A DNA stretch of 64,000 nucleotides. Origin: Gnetum montanum (Eukaryota > Streptophyta > Gnetopsida > Gnetales > Gnetaceae). The notes beneath the pieces are model-generated. The model ran no database searches. It was not told the DNA's origin and worked only from the letters and a program-made list of their open reading frames with translations. Positions 1-11,440 of this stretch are shown here, one piece after another. Within the stretch, counting starts at the first letter, position 1. The number at the start of each line of letters is the position of its first letter. The DNA lies in NCBI GenBank assembly GCA_015680685.1, contig MNCI01027068.1:1-64000 (forward strand), written 5' to 3'. The position numbers were made by a program, and so were the translations under genes.

Positions 1-552
1 AAATACTCCAGTTTAATTTGGAAACTTAAAATAACACGATGCACTATGTGAACGGGCAGAGGGGAGTGTAGTCGAATTTCATGGACTCTTTTCCGCCGGT
101 GATGTAGAGGCTGGATCCGCAAAGGATTGTACGCCTGAGCAAGGCGCGCGTACACCTTCTTGGATGAATCTTTTCAGCAGCGCGGTGCAGGAGAAACAGC
201 AGCGCAGCGTGGTAGACAGAGGACGTCAACGGGAGCAGCGGCGGAAAGAAAGTGGCGACGGACAGGAACCAGCAGCAGCGAAAAGAAGGCTGCAGGGACA
301 GCAGCGAACAGAAGGCTGCAGGGAGAGCAGCAGCGGCAGGCGGATAAAAACAACGGCAGCGGACAGAACAGATGGCGCTCCGCGGTGGCTAAAACCAGTA
401 GATAGCGGCGGGTGGCAAAGGGACAGCAGTGGTAGCAGACAGAATGAAAGAATCCGGGACTGTTCACCGTAGGCACGATCAGATCTGGTCGTGGGTGGTG
501 GACCAACAGATGGTGGCGCGGACGGTGGCTGAACGGAACACCGAAACTGTTA
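1..552. other. GC-rich CAG/CTG-biased sequence past the broken E2 exon
   Basis: This stretch would be intron 1 or foreign sequence relative to the minus-strand E2 exon. It is rich in CAGCAG/CTGCTG and contains a 26-bp direct repeat at 274-299 and 300-325 (AGCAGCGAA then CAGAAGGCTGCAGGGA-type, one or two differences). Several overlapping frames of 60-110 codons are open on both strands, but this follows from the base bias and none resembles a known protein. No E2 coding sequence is seen here. Confidence 0.4.
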
Positions 553-615
553 TCAGCAGAGCCCCATCATCAGTTTCATAACATCCATTTCTCGGCGCTT
601 GCTGGGAGAAGACAT
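553..615 (-). CDS. First coding exon of a UBC4/5/6-like ubiquitin-conjugating enzyme E2 (partial, possibly broken)
   Basis: Read leftward from the ATG at 615-613, the frame gives MSSPSKRREMDVMKLMM, the N-terminus of plant UBC4/5/6-class E2 enzymes (UBE2H-like), which take ubiquitin from E1 as a thioester and pass it on with E3 ligases. All 17 residues fit the family, which normally goes on with SDY. Here the next codons are GGG CTC TGC and then a TGA at 555-553, so the catalytic fold with its active-site Cys is not in this frame. No GT donor lies at the point of divergence, so this is either exon 1 with a changed splice site and the rest beyond position 1, or a truncated or captured 5' end. 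The family assignment is strong; whether the gene works is uncertain. Confidence 0.75.
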   Translation of the reverse strand: MSSPSKRREMDVMKLMMGLC

Positions 616-1050
616 TCTCGGCAATCGCTGAATTAATCAAATCAATTCAAGCGACGAAAAGGAAATCGGGAAAAGCACGGACAGAAAACTCGCTCGCAGC
701 AATCAGAAAAATGAAAGAACAAGCAGAAAATTCACTCAAAGGAATCAGGATCTCGCTGAACGCCAAGGCACACAGAGATAGCCCAGGAAATCGATAAAAC
801 GCCGCACAGAAGAACAACGGAATCGATGAGGACGACAAAACCCGGAAGAAGAACAATCCAACGATCGATTTTGCGTGAACCAGAGAAGAAAGAAACAGCT
901 TTAATGTGCAGAAGCAGCGAACGGAACCCAGAAACACCGGGTCTCTTGGCCAGAGAAGCCCTCTTCTCTCTCGTCCCCCCTTGTAACGCGCTCCTCCTCC
1001 CTGTTTTATAGCGGCTCCGGAGGAGAAACCTAACCCTAATCGCCGCCACC
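616..1050 (-). promoter_or_regulatory. Promoter and 5' leader of the E2 gene
   Basis: Upstream of the minus-strand ATG lies about 390 bp of leader, rich in TTCT and CTT tracts on the minus strand, then a TATA box (TATAAAA, plus strand 1004-1010) in a GC-rich setting. A telo-box-like AAACCTAACCCTAA lies at 1026-1039, a type of element often found near start sites of plant housekeeping genes. GC content is far higher than in the surrounding repeats, which fits a real gene 5' end. The leader may itself hold an intron; no splice sites were assigned. Confidence 0.6.
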
Positions 1051-1110
1051 TAAAAAAAAAGGAACAAAAAACCTTAAGTTTATGTTTATTTTTAAAAGGC
1101 ACGCGACGGT

Positions 1111-3207
1111 CGGTCGTTATTATTTTTAATGTTGAAATCTATTCTTTTGATTTTAGAATTTTATGTTTTATTGTTTTATATATGTATATTTTTTATTTTA
1201 TCGGGTTTAACAAGGCCCCATGCCTAGCATGGGCGAAAGTTGGCCTCAACAGGTACATAACATGAAAACTATAGCTTCATATTAACATAAGCAAGGAACT
1301 ACACAAGACACATTCACACTGGACAATTTCTAACATGAAAAGGTCAACAAGGTCATTGAACATCCAGAAGGTCAAGAAAGTGTCAATGTGTAGTTGTTTA
1401 AGAGTGTGCTCATGTAGGGTATCTTGTGGTGTTTTTGCACGATGTTTAGGAGTGCAAGTGTGGGCAGTGAAGGTATATTAATCAAGGCTTGAGGGTGGGG
1501 TATGGAGGGAAAGCTACCATGAATAGATGTGGGTGAAAGGGCAAAAGGTGCATGGTTCATTGGCTAAGATTGTGCTATCCCAGTAGGTCTCACTTGTCAT
1601 TAGTGCTTGTCAACTTGTTCACTCCATAGCAACATTGATCGTTATAGGATCATTGATAGAGGCTCTTATCAATTGAGACCTTGAGGAGTATATCACTCAA
1701 ATTATGTAGTGATTTATTTATTGATACCAAAGAAGAAGCATAAGCAAATTACATAGTTTACTTATGTTTTTTGTTGCAGAGTGTTATGGTACATATAATA
1801 CCTATAGTATAAGAAAATACTCGAGTTGCTACAATGAGGAAATTAATAATTTTGTAATTTATATTTATGTTATTTTTATTGATTCTTGAATAAAGAATAA
1901 ACAATAAATAAACACACTCATTACAATCTCTTACTATCAAACACATATAACTATTCATGTCATAATTCATTATGGAACAGTTGTAACACCTCATACATAG
2001 TGTCGCAATTCCTTCTAGGGTAGGTGTAACACATCACACACACACAAATAAAATGCTCATCAATTATGTCCTTGATGGCCTAACACCATGTTGTATAAAC
2101 ACAACCTTTTTGATAAGGTTGAATTGATGCAACTCCATACATCTCACTAATTAAATATTGAATTGAACTGAATTTTTTTTATTACAGAAACCCTTAGGAT
2201 CTATTGGGCACAAGAAATATTAAGTACTTGAATATATACAAACTAAAATAAGAATTAATTAACTTTGAGATTGGGCACAAGAAATATTAAGTACTTGAAT
2301 ATCATGTACATCATATTTTTGGTATTTTTATATTTATAGCACACTAACATTAAAAATAAAAGGAAAACCATGAGATTTATTCATTATAAAAATACTTAAC
2401 TTTGTGTTGACCAAACAATTTTGAATTATAAAAGCATGACAACACTTTGACAAAGTGTCACCACATGGTGAAGTGATGACTTAAAACACACAAATAAAAA
2501 TAAGGAAAAAAAAACATCCTTATCAAAGGGAGGAGGAGCTCAACTAGAAAATGCATAGGAAGCATAAAAATATTAAAGGTACAAAATTAGCCCATTATCC
2601 AATGCCTTGATATTCATAGTTTTTAGGGGATAAACGAAGTACATAAATTTATCTAATATCAACTCAAACTTTTCATGAGTATCTCCATATCAGATCCACA
2701 TCCACTCCTTGATTTAGGAATGTGAATTCTTTTAATTTATAAATATTAGTAGAAAGGTTGTACTACTAAGAAAATTTATTATGCTAAACATTAAATATAG
2801 ATAATCCAATTCTTTTGTTGTCTTTCTAAATAGCTACATGAAATTGGTAGGCACACAACACTACAAAATGTTCAGTTTATGCTAAAAAGAAAAAAAATTT
2901 ACATAAATATTATTGGATAAGTCCTCAAATTCCTCATAGGCTATGAGTTCTTAGAAGGGCATTGAAGAAAAATACCACATTTTTCTACTATGACATCACA
3001 TTCCTGAATGTCATAGCAAAGGTCAAATATATGTAACATTTAACATTATGTGTAATGAATGTGATAGGAAAAATGCAAAAAGAAATTAAAAAAAATGCTT
3101 TATTAAGGTGAAAATAATGTGTATGGGTCATCGTTTAAGGGTTCCTTGGGGTTATCTTCATTTGACATCTATCCTTTAGAGGCAATCCAACACTACTATC
3201 ATGGTTA
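1111..3207. other. AT-rich intergenic sequence, no gene recognised
   Basis: About 2.1 kb with stops in all frames and no protein similarity I recognise. Visible structures are a 9-bp-arm inverted repeat at 1215-1234 (GCCCCATGC / GCATGGGC), a direct repeat of about 32 bp at 2203-2234 and 2270-2301, and two TGTAACAC sequences at about 1984 and 2026 that resemble Gypsy LTR ends but lack an adjacent primer site. It is the left flank into which element M inserted. Confidence 0.5.
2203..2301. repeat. Short direct repeat, period 67 bp
   Basis: ATTGGGCACAAGAAATAT and the next 14 bases occur at 2203-2234 and again at 2270-2301, almost without change. Local duplication; no function suggested. Confidence 0.75.
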
Positions 3208-3212
3208 GGCCT

Positions 3213-4082
3213 TGATGAGCGATAGGTATCCTCTATGCCCAACCATACAAATCACAAGCGTTCACTGGTGATTTGGTTAAATTTCATAGACTTAGTTACC
3301 CAAGTGACCAATATTCTTAAGTAGTGAATTATGTAGTTGAAAGGTTGTTGTCTTCCTAACTCACACTTATGTTGAACTTGTTCATATGGTTAAGTGTGGT
3401 TAAGATATATGATGTCTATTTTTATAATTATTTTTAATATATTCTTATCCTAATGGCTAGATGATTGAATAGAGGTTTAAAAATTAAATATCTAACTAAT
3501 CGGCTAATCTAGTAATTAACTATCCTAATGTGGAGTAACCATTTTCACTTGCCATACACATCTTGAACTAGTGTTTACACTACTAGATTACCAAGTGACT
3601 ATTATTGGGCATACCAACTATCCACTACTAGGATTACCAAGCATCAACACATTATACTCATGTTCTTATGAATAATAACATTTATTACTTAATTAAGGAT
3701 AGTAAAGGTAAGTGCATGTAAAGTAAAATGTAGAAAAGTAAGGTTAAGTTAGTCCAAGTGTTGTAATGGATATAGGAAATCTTGATTTTATTATCATCAT
3801 GCTAATGTGTTTAGGTACATGGACATTTGAATAAAACTCCGTACAATCTCTTAGATCCATACTACGGGTAGTTAGAAGGAAAATATTCTAACTCAGCGAA
3901 AAGAAATTGTAAGAGTTCAGCTAGGACTATGAAAGTGTCATAAATGCAAGGGATGCACACATTTTTATAGGCAATGATTACATTAGCATCGACGTACTTG
4001 CATCAACACATCCTAGCATGCATTAATGGGGCTAGGTTGACAGGCATGCATTAATGTAGCCTATCTTATTTATGTCTCATCA
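3213..4082 (-). repeat. Element M 3' LTR
   Basis: 870 bp. On the minus strand it begins TGATGAGACAT at 4082 and ends GCTCATCA at 3213. It carries the U3 type with motifs like AATGTAGCC and TGTCGAT that element M shares with element 3, and the family U5 block ending in a GGTACC-like box and CTCATCA. The matching copy is at 31907-32790. Differences between the two are mostly transitions by eye. Confidence 0.85.
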
Positions 4083-4297
4083 TACCCCCATGACTCATTG
4101 AAAACTTGTCCTTGAGTGAACAAAAGCAGGATTGAGCTTCTTACAAAATTAGAAGGTATGAAATTTATTAAATGAAAGATAGGAAAATAGACTCTTAACT
4201 AACTCTGAGTGCCAAATTGTACATTGTTACAAAAATGAGTGTTCATTTCAACAAAATTGGACACTTTATAAAAATTCAACAAGAGCTTGTAGGATAG
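4083..4297 (-). other. Element M tail with 3' polypurine tract, cut by element 1
   Basis: Directly next to the LTR, positions 4083-4094 read GTCATGGGGGTA on the minus strand, the family's putative polypurine tract for plus-strand priming. The rest is the end of M's 3' region, which continues at 14321 on the far side of element 1. No coding sequence. Confidence 0.75.
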
Positions 4298-5152
4298 TGA
4301 TAAATCGTGTTTTCATACACTTTGATATCAGAGTGGCTGTGATATCAGGTATGCAATATCATAGCCCAAGATGTGATATCATACATTCAATATCGTAGGG
4401 TTACTCCTAGGTCTATAAATATAGCCCCCGGGTGCATGATTGAGAGTAGTTTTTGGCAGTCAAGTAGCGAAACTCTTGTAGTTTGTCCATTTGAGAGTTA
4501 GAATATTTTCCGAGTTGCTGCAACAAGAGGTCTAAGTGTTATCGAATATTTATTCAAGCATTGATGTACTTGAACACACCATTGTGTTGGCAATAAAGAT
4601 GAACTCTTTGATTCACCTTGTAGCACTTGAGACTTTCTTTCTTATGCATTTGCATATATTGTGATTTCATTCAGTTTACATTAATGTTATTCATTTGGAA
4701 ATTAATTTTGATTCATTAAGCAACTGATTAAAATACACAAGCATAACCCCTTCGAACATACATGTGAACACTTGGTAGCTCAAAAACGGTTAGCATTTGA
4801 CAACCCAATAGTGTTTACACAAAGTTCAGGATGTGTCCAGGAAGTGGGAATGGTTACTTGTGTTAGGCTAGATTAGGTCATAGTTTTCTTAGCACTTAAT
4901 CACTCTCACTTTCATTCTTGTTCTAGGTGAGTAAATTGATAAAAAAATAAAATAAAAAATATTACGACTCAGTTACACTTAACCATATAATTGCATTTCA
5001 CAAGTGGAATTGGAAAGACAACGAACAGACAACACACACACATTGTTTAGCTCTAGCGTACTTGGTAATTAAAGTTTGTGGAATTTGACCGGATTGCACA
5101 TGAACGCCTGTGATTCATATGGTTGGGAAGATGGGTACCTTGCCAGTCATCA
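4298..5152 (+). repeat. Element 1 5' LTR
   Basis: 855 bp. U3 holds GATATC palindromes at 4324, 4341 and 4375 and AATATC at 4355 and 4389; two pairs are exactly 14 bp apart. A TATA box (CTATAAATATAG) follows at about 4415. U5 ends with GGTACCTTGCCAGTCATCA. It matches 13459-14315. Confidence 0.9.
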
Positions 5153-5172
5153 TTGGTGTCATTGACAGGGAC
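5153..5172 (+). other. Element 1 primer binding site (tRNA-Asp type)
   Basis: TTGGTGTCATTGACAGGGAC directly follows the LTR. It is a decayed form of the sequence complementary to the 3' end of plant tRNA-Asp (TGGCGCCGTTGCCGGGGA), the usual primer of Athila elements. Confidence 0.75.
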
Positions 5173-5320
5173 TTTAGTTCTACATGTGCTATCTAAATCA
5201 AGTGAAACTTAGTAACCTCATTATTCAAACCCTAAGAGTCAGATCTTACAAAAACAAAAATTATAATTATAATTAAATTAAACTTTAACTACACACTGCC
5301 TATAAGCCCATTAACATAAA

Positions 5321-7640
5321 ATATCTTCTTCTCATAGGAGCCTATCTCTACCCAGGGCAGACCAGGTGCCTTAGCAATACCAAGTGGCATATGCTCATCC
5401 TGATGAGTATGTACCAAACTTCACCATCATCTTGCATTAAGATGAAATGCTACAGTGGTGCGACATGGAAGGAAACATTGTGTTGCCACCTGATTGATCT
5501 GTTCTAGTGATGCTCTAGCTAATGCTCACACAACATGGACTTCAACATCTTCATGGAGAGTACCAGATGCGAGATCCTGATTTAAGGGATTAACAACCCA
5601 TGGAAGCACAAAGGTTAAGGGATCATCAGCTAGAGCACCAACGCAAGCTTGTGAAGGGTAAGGTGTCAAACACTCTTCCACCTCCACTTGGCCCATTAGA
5701 TGGAGGCAACCACTTCTTTAGTGATTCTCCTCTCTTTGACTTTGTTCAAGGGGCCCTCAACCAGAATATACAATCCACAATTCATAATCCAGGTTCTAGT
5801 CCACATGGATCCAATGACAAAAATGGATATGAAGAGGCAAGGCATGATAAGAGGGAAAAATGAGGTCACAATTGCTATCATGGTTACGAGAATCAAAGGA
5901 AAGGTGATAGGCATCAACGGGGAGTAAGTTCTCCTTCCTCTTCCCCTTCATTGTCTTCTTCTTCTTCTTCATCTAGCTGAGATTATGGCTATAGAAGGAA
6001 TAACCATGATGGAGGTGACTGATGGGACCAAAACAATAGAAGGGACTATTAGGATAGTCACGATTGGAGGCATGGGTAATCCAAAGAGACCCATCATCAA
6101 GAAAGAAGGGCTAGTAGAGAATATCATAGGCACCATCACCATGGCCTTGATGAACCTCTGCTTGCCACTTGAGGCATATTGAATATTGTAGAGGCTATAA
6201 GGATTCTAACAAGGCATGTAAAGGATAGTAGAATAAAGAGGTTGGACATGAACAACATCCCTCGATTTGAGGGAGGATATGATGCTAATCCACAAAATCA
6301 TCTCCAGGCCTTCTAAGATTTATGTGCCTTGTAGAATATTGAAAATGACTAGTAGAAGCTGAAATTATTTCCAAGGACACTCATAAAGGAAGTAGAAAAT
6401 TGGTATTGATCCTTGGAACCATAATCAATTAGGTAGTGGAGTATGATGTTGGAATTGTTCAATGACAAATATTAAACATAGTCCTAAGTATCCAATCTAA
6501 GGAAACAAATCCAAGGGTGAAAATAAGGAAACCATGAGCCCTTGGATGCCACAATTGGTTGATACTATTCTCTATTGCATAGGTGTCCTGGACATGGATA
6601 CTCTCAGCTTGATCAACTTTGCCATATCATAGACGAGTTGCGGTCTGAAACAAGGAAAACCCTTAGTGTCTATGCTCAAGGGAGGTTGATAGAGTTAAGC
6701 ACGTATTAGATCCAAAAATTAATTGAAAAGATAGCCAAGGAGAAGGGAGAATTGAGAAAGAGAGAAAGTGTAAAGGAATACAAGAAGGACCCTTCTATTT
6801 GCAAAAGGGGGATTCAATAGTGAGGATGAATTAACTAGAGATGAGGTGGCTAATCAGAAAACCTTGCCACTCCAAAAATTGCAATCTAAAATCATGGTGA
6901 AGGTTGATTAATTATGGGACTTCATGGACAATAAGTTTCAAGCTATCTTAAAAATTGCTGAAGAGTCCAAGGAGCAAAGTGGTGAGTGTGAGCATTAGAG
7001 ACATAAAGAAGATGAACATGCCATATCTAAGGGTAAGGGTAAAATGGCTATGATAGAGATGGTTGTAGATAGTGACTCAGTTAATGATGGTGGGTGTGAC
7101 ATCTGCCAGTATGAACATCACAAGGGATGTTGCCCAATTATGTCACACTTGTAGGAATCTAGGGTGTATGCCTTACATCCATGACTTGCACAAAGGCAAA
7201 CACCCAAAAGGTTGCCTTATCCACAAGGCAATTCTTGACAGTTCAACCAACCATAGTAGTACTACCCAAGTGGAACTTCACCACTACCCTATGAATTGTA
7301 CCGATAGTGGTAGCAACCACAATCATGGATGTTGCCACCACCAAGATAGTAGTACCCTTATTGACAACTAAATTCCTATGGTTACTATGTTCAACAACCT
7401 TCATCTCTATGGGACTCCTCTGGTCATGTTGCTACTTACCAACCTCACCACTACCCTCCTGAAGCATACTAATTGCCCTATCCAAGGAGGGATGCCACCT
7501 ACTATCCTCATGCACCTCCTATCCTAGCACCTACTCCTCCATCTCCTGCATAGCTACCACTCGCATCATTCATGCAGGGTGAATTGCTTACTGAACCATA
7601 GCAAAGATATGGTATGAGGGAAGTTAATTTGCAACTAGTT
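5321..7640 (+). pseudogene. Element 1 gag (capsid/nucleocapsid), broken
   Basis: The start codon seen in elements 2 and 4 (ATGTCTTCTTCTCA) is ATA here at 5321. The N-terminal block with DEYVPNFT-like sequence follows, then a Retrotrans_gag region (NHLQAF-type motif through WYWSLE at about 6280-6480), a charged KEEG.L.KRESVEEY region at about 6720-6800, and a zinc knuckle CDICQYEHHKGCC at about 7095-7133. Stops and frameshifts occur throughout, often where a relative has CAG, CAA or CGA. Gag would form the particle and package RNA; this copy cannot. Confidence 0.8.
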
Positions 7641-8460
7641 AACCCACCAAGTGGGTTGGAACCATGAATAAAGAAAAGACCTTTCTTCTAACCTCATAGT
7701 TCACCAAAGCCCTTAGACACATTAGTGGTTGGTAACCTTGCTTCTCCACCTTCTTCTGTCTCATCTTTATCTAAGTCCCCTTCAAACTAAAATCCCTCTT
7801 GAATCCATACTGTAATGTTGACCCATGTTGTATCTGATTGGATTTGAGTTGGTAACTTGCCCAAGAAGTTAGCTAATCCTAGAAGTCTCCTAGTATATTT
7901 GCAAATTACTGGGAATGAGCCTTGTAAAGCTCTTCTTGACTTTGGTTTTAGTGTTAATATAATCTTACATGAGATGTACACAATGTGGAACCTTTCTCCC
8001 TTGAAGAAGAGCAACATCTAGCTAGAACTGGTGGACTAGTCCATCACTATTTCATTGGGATTGGTAGAGGACATCATAATCACCATTTGTGGATGATCAT
8101 ATCCCACTGACTTTCTAGTAATCAAGGTGGAGAACTACAAGGGGGACTTCCAAATTATTATGGGAAGGGCATGGTTAAGCACCATTGATGCCAAAATGGG
8201 CATTAGAGAGCTTTTCTTGGAGATATCTAAGGAAAATGAATTTGGAAAGAATGAGAAGAAGAGGGTTCCATGTATTGTGTACAACGATTTAGGGTGCCAT
8301 TATGTGCAGAAGTTATGGTCGGTAAAGCAAACATCTATCTCGACATGCAAGTAGTGTGCACCAGAAGCTAAAATCCAAAGATGCCTGTATGCAGCAGCCA
8401 CAAAACAAGAAGGCACCCAGTGGTTGACAGCTGATTCTAGCTGTAGTACATTTTTCATGG
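7641..8460 (+). pseudogene. Element 1 Pro-rich spacer and aspartic protease, broken
   Basis: After a Pro/Tyr-rich spacer, a retropepsin-like domain begins near 7800 (VMLTHVV-like, then SLLVYLQITGNEPCKALLDFG). The catalytic triad DSG/DTG reads DFG here (about 7938-7946). The second half (DFLVIKVENYKGDFQIIMGR, about 8110-8170) and the family's HIPCIVYND-like tail are recognisable. The domain would process Gag-Pol. Confidence 0.72.
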
Positions 8461-8869
8461 AACCTATTGAGGGCCTAACATATAAATATGTTGCAAGTAT
8501 GGATGAACTCGAGCAAGTTCATCACCAGCTCTTTGAAGGAGCAAATGATGATGTCAATTGGGGAGAGTTGGAGATTCCTGACAATCTTAAGTAAGAATCC
8601 CTTAAATTGAAGACACTACCAGCTAGGATGGAGTATGTATTCTTGAAAAATGAAAGGCTAGTCATCATTAATGCCAAGCTTGCTGCAAAACAAAAGAAAA
8701 TGTTGATGAAGGTTGTGGAAAAATGGTCAAAAGCCTTTTCCTGGTCATATTTCGATCTCATTGGTATAGATCCAAGAATATGCCAACATTTGATATACAT
8801 TGACCTTGCTGTTAACCTAAAATGATAGCTACAACGATGTTTGAATCCCAAATTAAAGTAGATTGTTAA

Positions 8870-9480
8870 ATAGAAGATTGAACAACTCCTCAAGGCAAGA
8901 TTCATCTACCCTATCATAGATAGTGAGTGGGTTAGTCCACTCATGATCGTGCCCAAGAAAGAAGGCAAATGGCTGGTGTGCATTGACTTCTAGCTGCTCA
9001 ACATGGAAACTTTCAAAGATCATTTTTCATTGCCTTTTTTTGACGAAGTGCTGGACACCATTTCTAGGCACAACTATTATAGCTTTCTGGATGGTTATAG
9101 TGGCTATAACCAAATTTGGATTGCACTAGAGGACTAGGTGAAGATGACTTTCACAAGTCCTGAGGGGACTTTTGCTTACTGTCAGATGCCATTTGGTCTA
9201 TGTAATGCTCCAACCACATTTCAATGATTGGTCCTTAGCATTTTCCAACAAAAAATTGGTAGTGGGGGTAGAAGTCTTCATGGATGACTTTTCTACCTAC
9301 GGAGCTATGTTCAAGCAAGCCTTGGATTGTCTTGAGCAGTTGTTGAGGAGATGTCTCAAAACAAACCTTTGGCATAATTGGCAAAAGAGCCATCCTATGG
9401 TCTAGAAAGGCATATTCTTAGGGCACCATATCTTAAAAGTAGAAATTGAGATGGACCCTAAAAAAATAAGGGTCATCCAA
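8870..9480 (+). pseudogene. Element 1 reverse transcriptase domain, broken
   Basis: Recognisable in order: EQLLKARFIYPI, SEWVSPLMIVPKKEGKW (about 8930-8970), CIDF.LLN, FLDGYSGYNQIWIA (about 9082-9125), FTSPEGTFAY, MPFGLCNAPTTFQ and the active-site block EVFMDDFSTYG (about 9268-9303). FMDD takes the place of the YxDD box, as usual in Athila. A stop in CIDF.LL and frameshifts around 9230-9310 inactivate it. Similar RT is in elements 3, 4 and M. Confidence 0.85.
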
Positions 9481-9719
9481 CGAATAACTTGTTAACCTAA
9501 AATAGTTAAAGAAGTGTGGTCATTCCTCGATCATATTGGCTACTATTAGTGCTGCTTTGAGAATTTTTTCAAAATCACCAAGCCATTGGTGGAATTGACA
9601 AAGAAGGATGCATCGTTCATTTGGACGCCTGCATGTGAAACGACATTTTAGCAACTAAAGTAAAAGCTTGTTGAAACCCTAATTCTACAAGCACCTGATT
9701 GGTCTAGACCATTTCATGT

Positions 9720-10065
9720 GATGACTGATGCATCAAATTATGCTTTGGGGGTAGTGCTTACATAGATGGATGATAAAAAATGTCCATATTACATCCACTA
9801 TGCAAGCCGAAGTATTGTAGGTGCATAGCTAAACTACACCACCATAGAAAAGGAGTTGATGACAATGGTGTTCACATTAGAGAAGTTTAGGCACTATGTG
9901 CTTGGCTATAATGTGTTGATGCACATAAATCATAATGCTATCTCATTTCTAATGAATAAACCAATGGTGAGCCCCCGTGTTATATGGTGGCTCATGATTT
10001 TTCAAGAGTTTGATCTTATGATGGTAGATTGAAAAGATGTGAAAAATGTAATCATGGTTAAGATG
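9720..10065 (+). pseudogene. Element 1 RNase H domain, broken
   Basis: Motifs DASNYALGVVLT, PYYIHYASRSIVGA, IEKELMTMVFTLEKFRHYVL and MHINHNAISFL follow RT in the usual Gypsy order. The third acidic position (TDH in active enzymes) reads INH. Stops stand where element 3 has Gln or Arg codons. Confidence 0.8.
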
Positions 10066-10254
10066 GGATGACAAGGAGAAAGAAAGCCCCTTATCTGATC
10101 AGTTTCTTGAAAAATCTCTCCTTGCATGGGCTATTAATGCACAAATGCCTGATGAACCAAAATGGTATGACACCATCCTCACTTATCTGCTCAAGCAAGA
10201 ACTACCGCAAGGGTTGGACACTAGAAAGAAACAACAGTTTTTTCACTAGATCAA

Positions 10255-11440
10255 GCATTTCATGGAAATCAATAGGAACCTTTACAAAGTCTGTCTTGAT
10301 GGTCTAGTGCACTGGTGTGTCCCTGACATGGATCAATAGTGCATTATCCAAGATGCTCATGAAGGTCCTTGTGTGGGCCATTATGTTGGGAGATGCATGG
10401 CCATAAAAATCCTCATGGCAGGATATTACTGGCCAATAATCTTTAGGGATGCATACCAATTTGTCCATGCTTGTGATTGTTGTCAAAGGGATGGTGGAAT
10501 GATAGCTCAAATGGAGGGGCCATAATAATGGATTCAGCCTCTTGAGCCATTCGATATTTGGGGAATTTACTTTATGGGTCCTATATCACCTTTATCAAAT
10601 GGAAAAGCATATATAATAGTCGTAGTTGAGTCTTACACGAAGTGGGTAGAATCAGCAGTCATCACCAATTATACATCCACTGCCATTGCTTGGTTTGTAC
10701 AAAAAAATATCATAAATAGGTTTGGTGTGCCTTGTGCATTAATTTTTGATAATGGAACTCATTTTACAAGTGCAACTTTTCAAAAAATTATGTAGCGCTT
10801 GGGGGTTGAGCACAAACTCACAACACCATATCACTCCCAAGCCAATGGTCAAGCTAAGGTCACTAATTGAAAGATTATAAAAATTCTAACGCACACCATT
10901 AGCAAATACCGAAGGGACTAGAGAACCAAATTAAATGATTCCCTTTGGGTCTATCGCTCCACATGTAAGCTTCCCATAGGTTATTCTCCCTATGAGCTCA
11001 TGTACAGAAAACTACCAACACTACCCATGCAATCTGAGCTCTGTATGCTCTCTACACCTTGTGACCTTGACTTGAATCTAAGTCTAGCATAGAAAGAATG
11101 ATTAATGAACCTCAACTTGCTAGATGAAAATTAGTTAATGGCCCTACCATCCAAAAAAACACATAAGACATTCAATAAGAAATGCCATGACCTCAAAATA
11201 AGAAAAGTAAACTTTCAACCAGGTGACAAGGTTCTCTACTGGAATCTTGCACACGTACCCCAATGAACCAAATTTCAAACATTGTGGGAAGGACCTTACA
11301 TTATTGATGAGAATTTTCCATTTGGGGCCATGAGTATTTATAAAATTGATAGCCCAGACAAGAAACAATTAGTCAACATCCAACAAGTGAAACCTTTCCA
11401 TGAGCCCAAGCCAACCAACTCAACAGACACCTCGATAGAT
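10255..11440 (+). pseudogene. Element 1 integrase, broken
   Basis: The HHCC zinc finger is seen as HEGPCVGHYV and CDCCQRDGGM (about 10355-10500). The core has GIYFMGPISPLSNGKAYI (first catalytic Asp replaced by Tyr), IFDNGTHFTS (second Asp kept) and SQANGQAKVTN (catalytic Glu replaced by Lys, about 10850). The C-terminal part with YSPYELMYRKLP continues to about 11040, and basic FHEPKPTN-like sequence closes near 11415. Integrase would join cDNA to host DNA; at least two of three catalytic residues are lost. Confidence 0.82.

Noticed and set aside
174-506. 110-codon minus-strand frame near the E2 exon
   Set aside because: Cys/Leu/Pro-rich with no known motif; comparable frames are open on the other strand because of CAG/CTG bias.
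1026-1039. AACCTAACCCTAA as interstitial telomere repeat
   Set aside because: Only about two units; better seen as a telo-box-like promoter element next to a TATA box.
647-1102. 151-codon minus-strand frame over the E2 promoter
   Set aside because: It runs through the TATA box and leader of the E2 gene and resembles no protein.
1984-2035. TGTAACACCT...GGTGTAACAC as an LTR border
   Set aside because: No primer site, polypurine tract or target duplication nearby; too little similarity to the chromovirus LTR at 54880.
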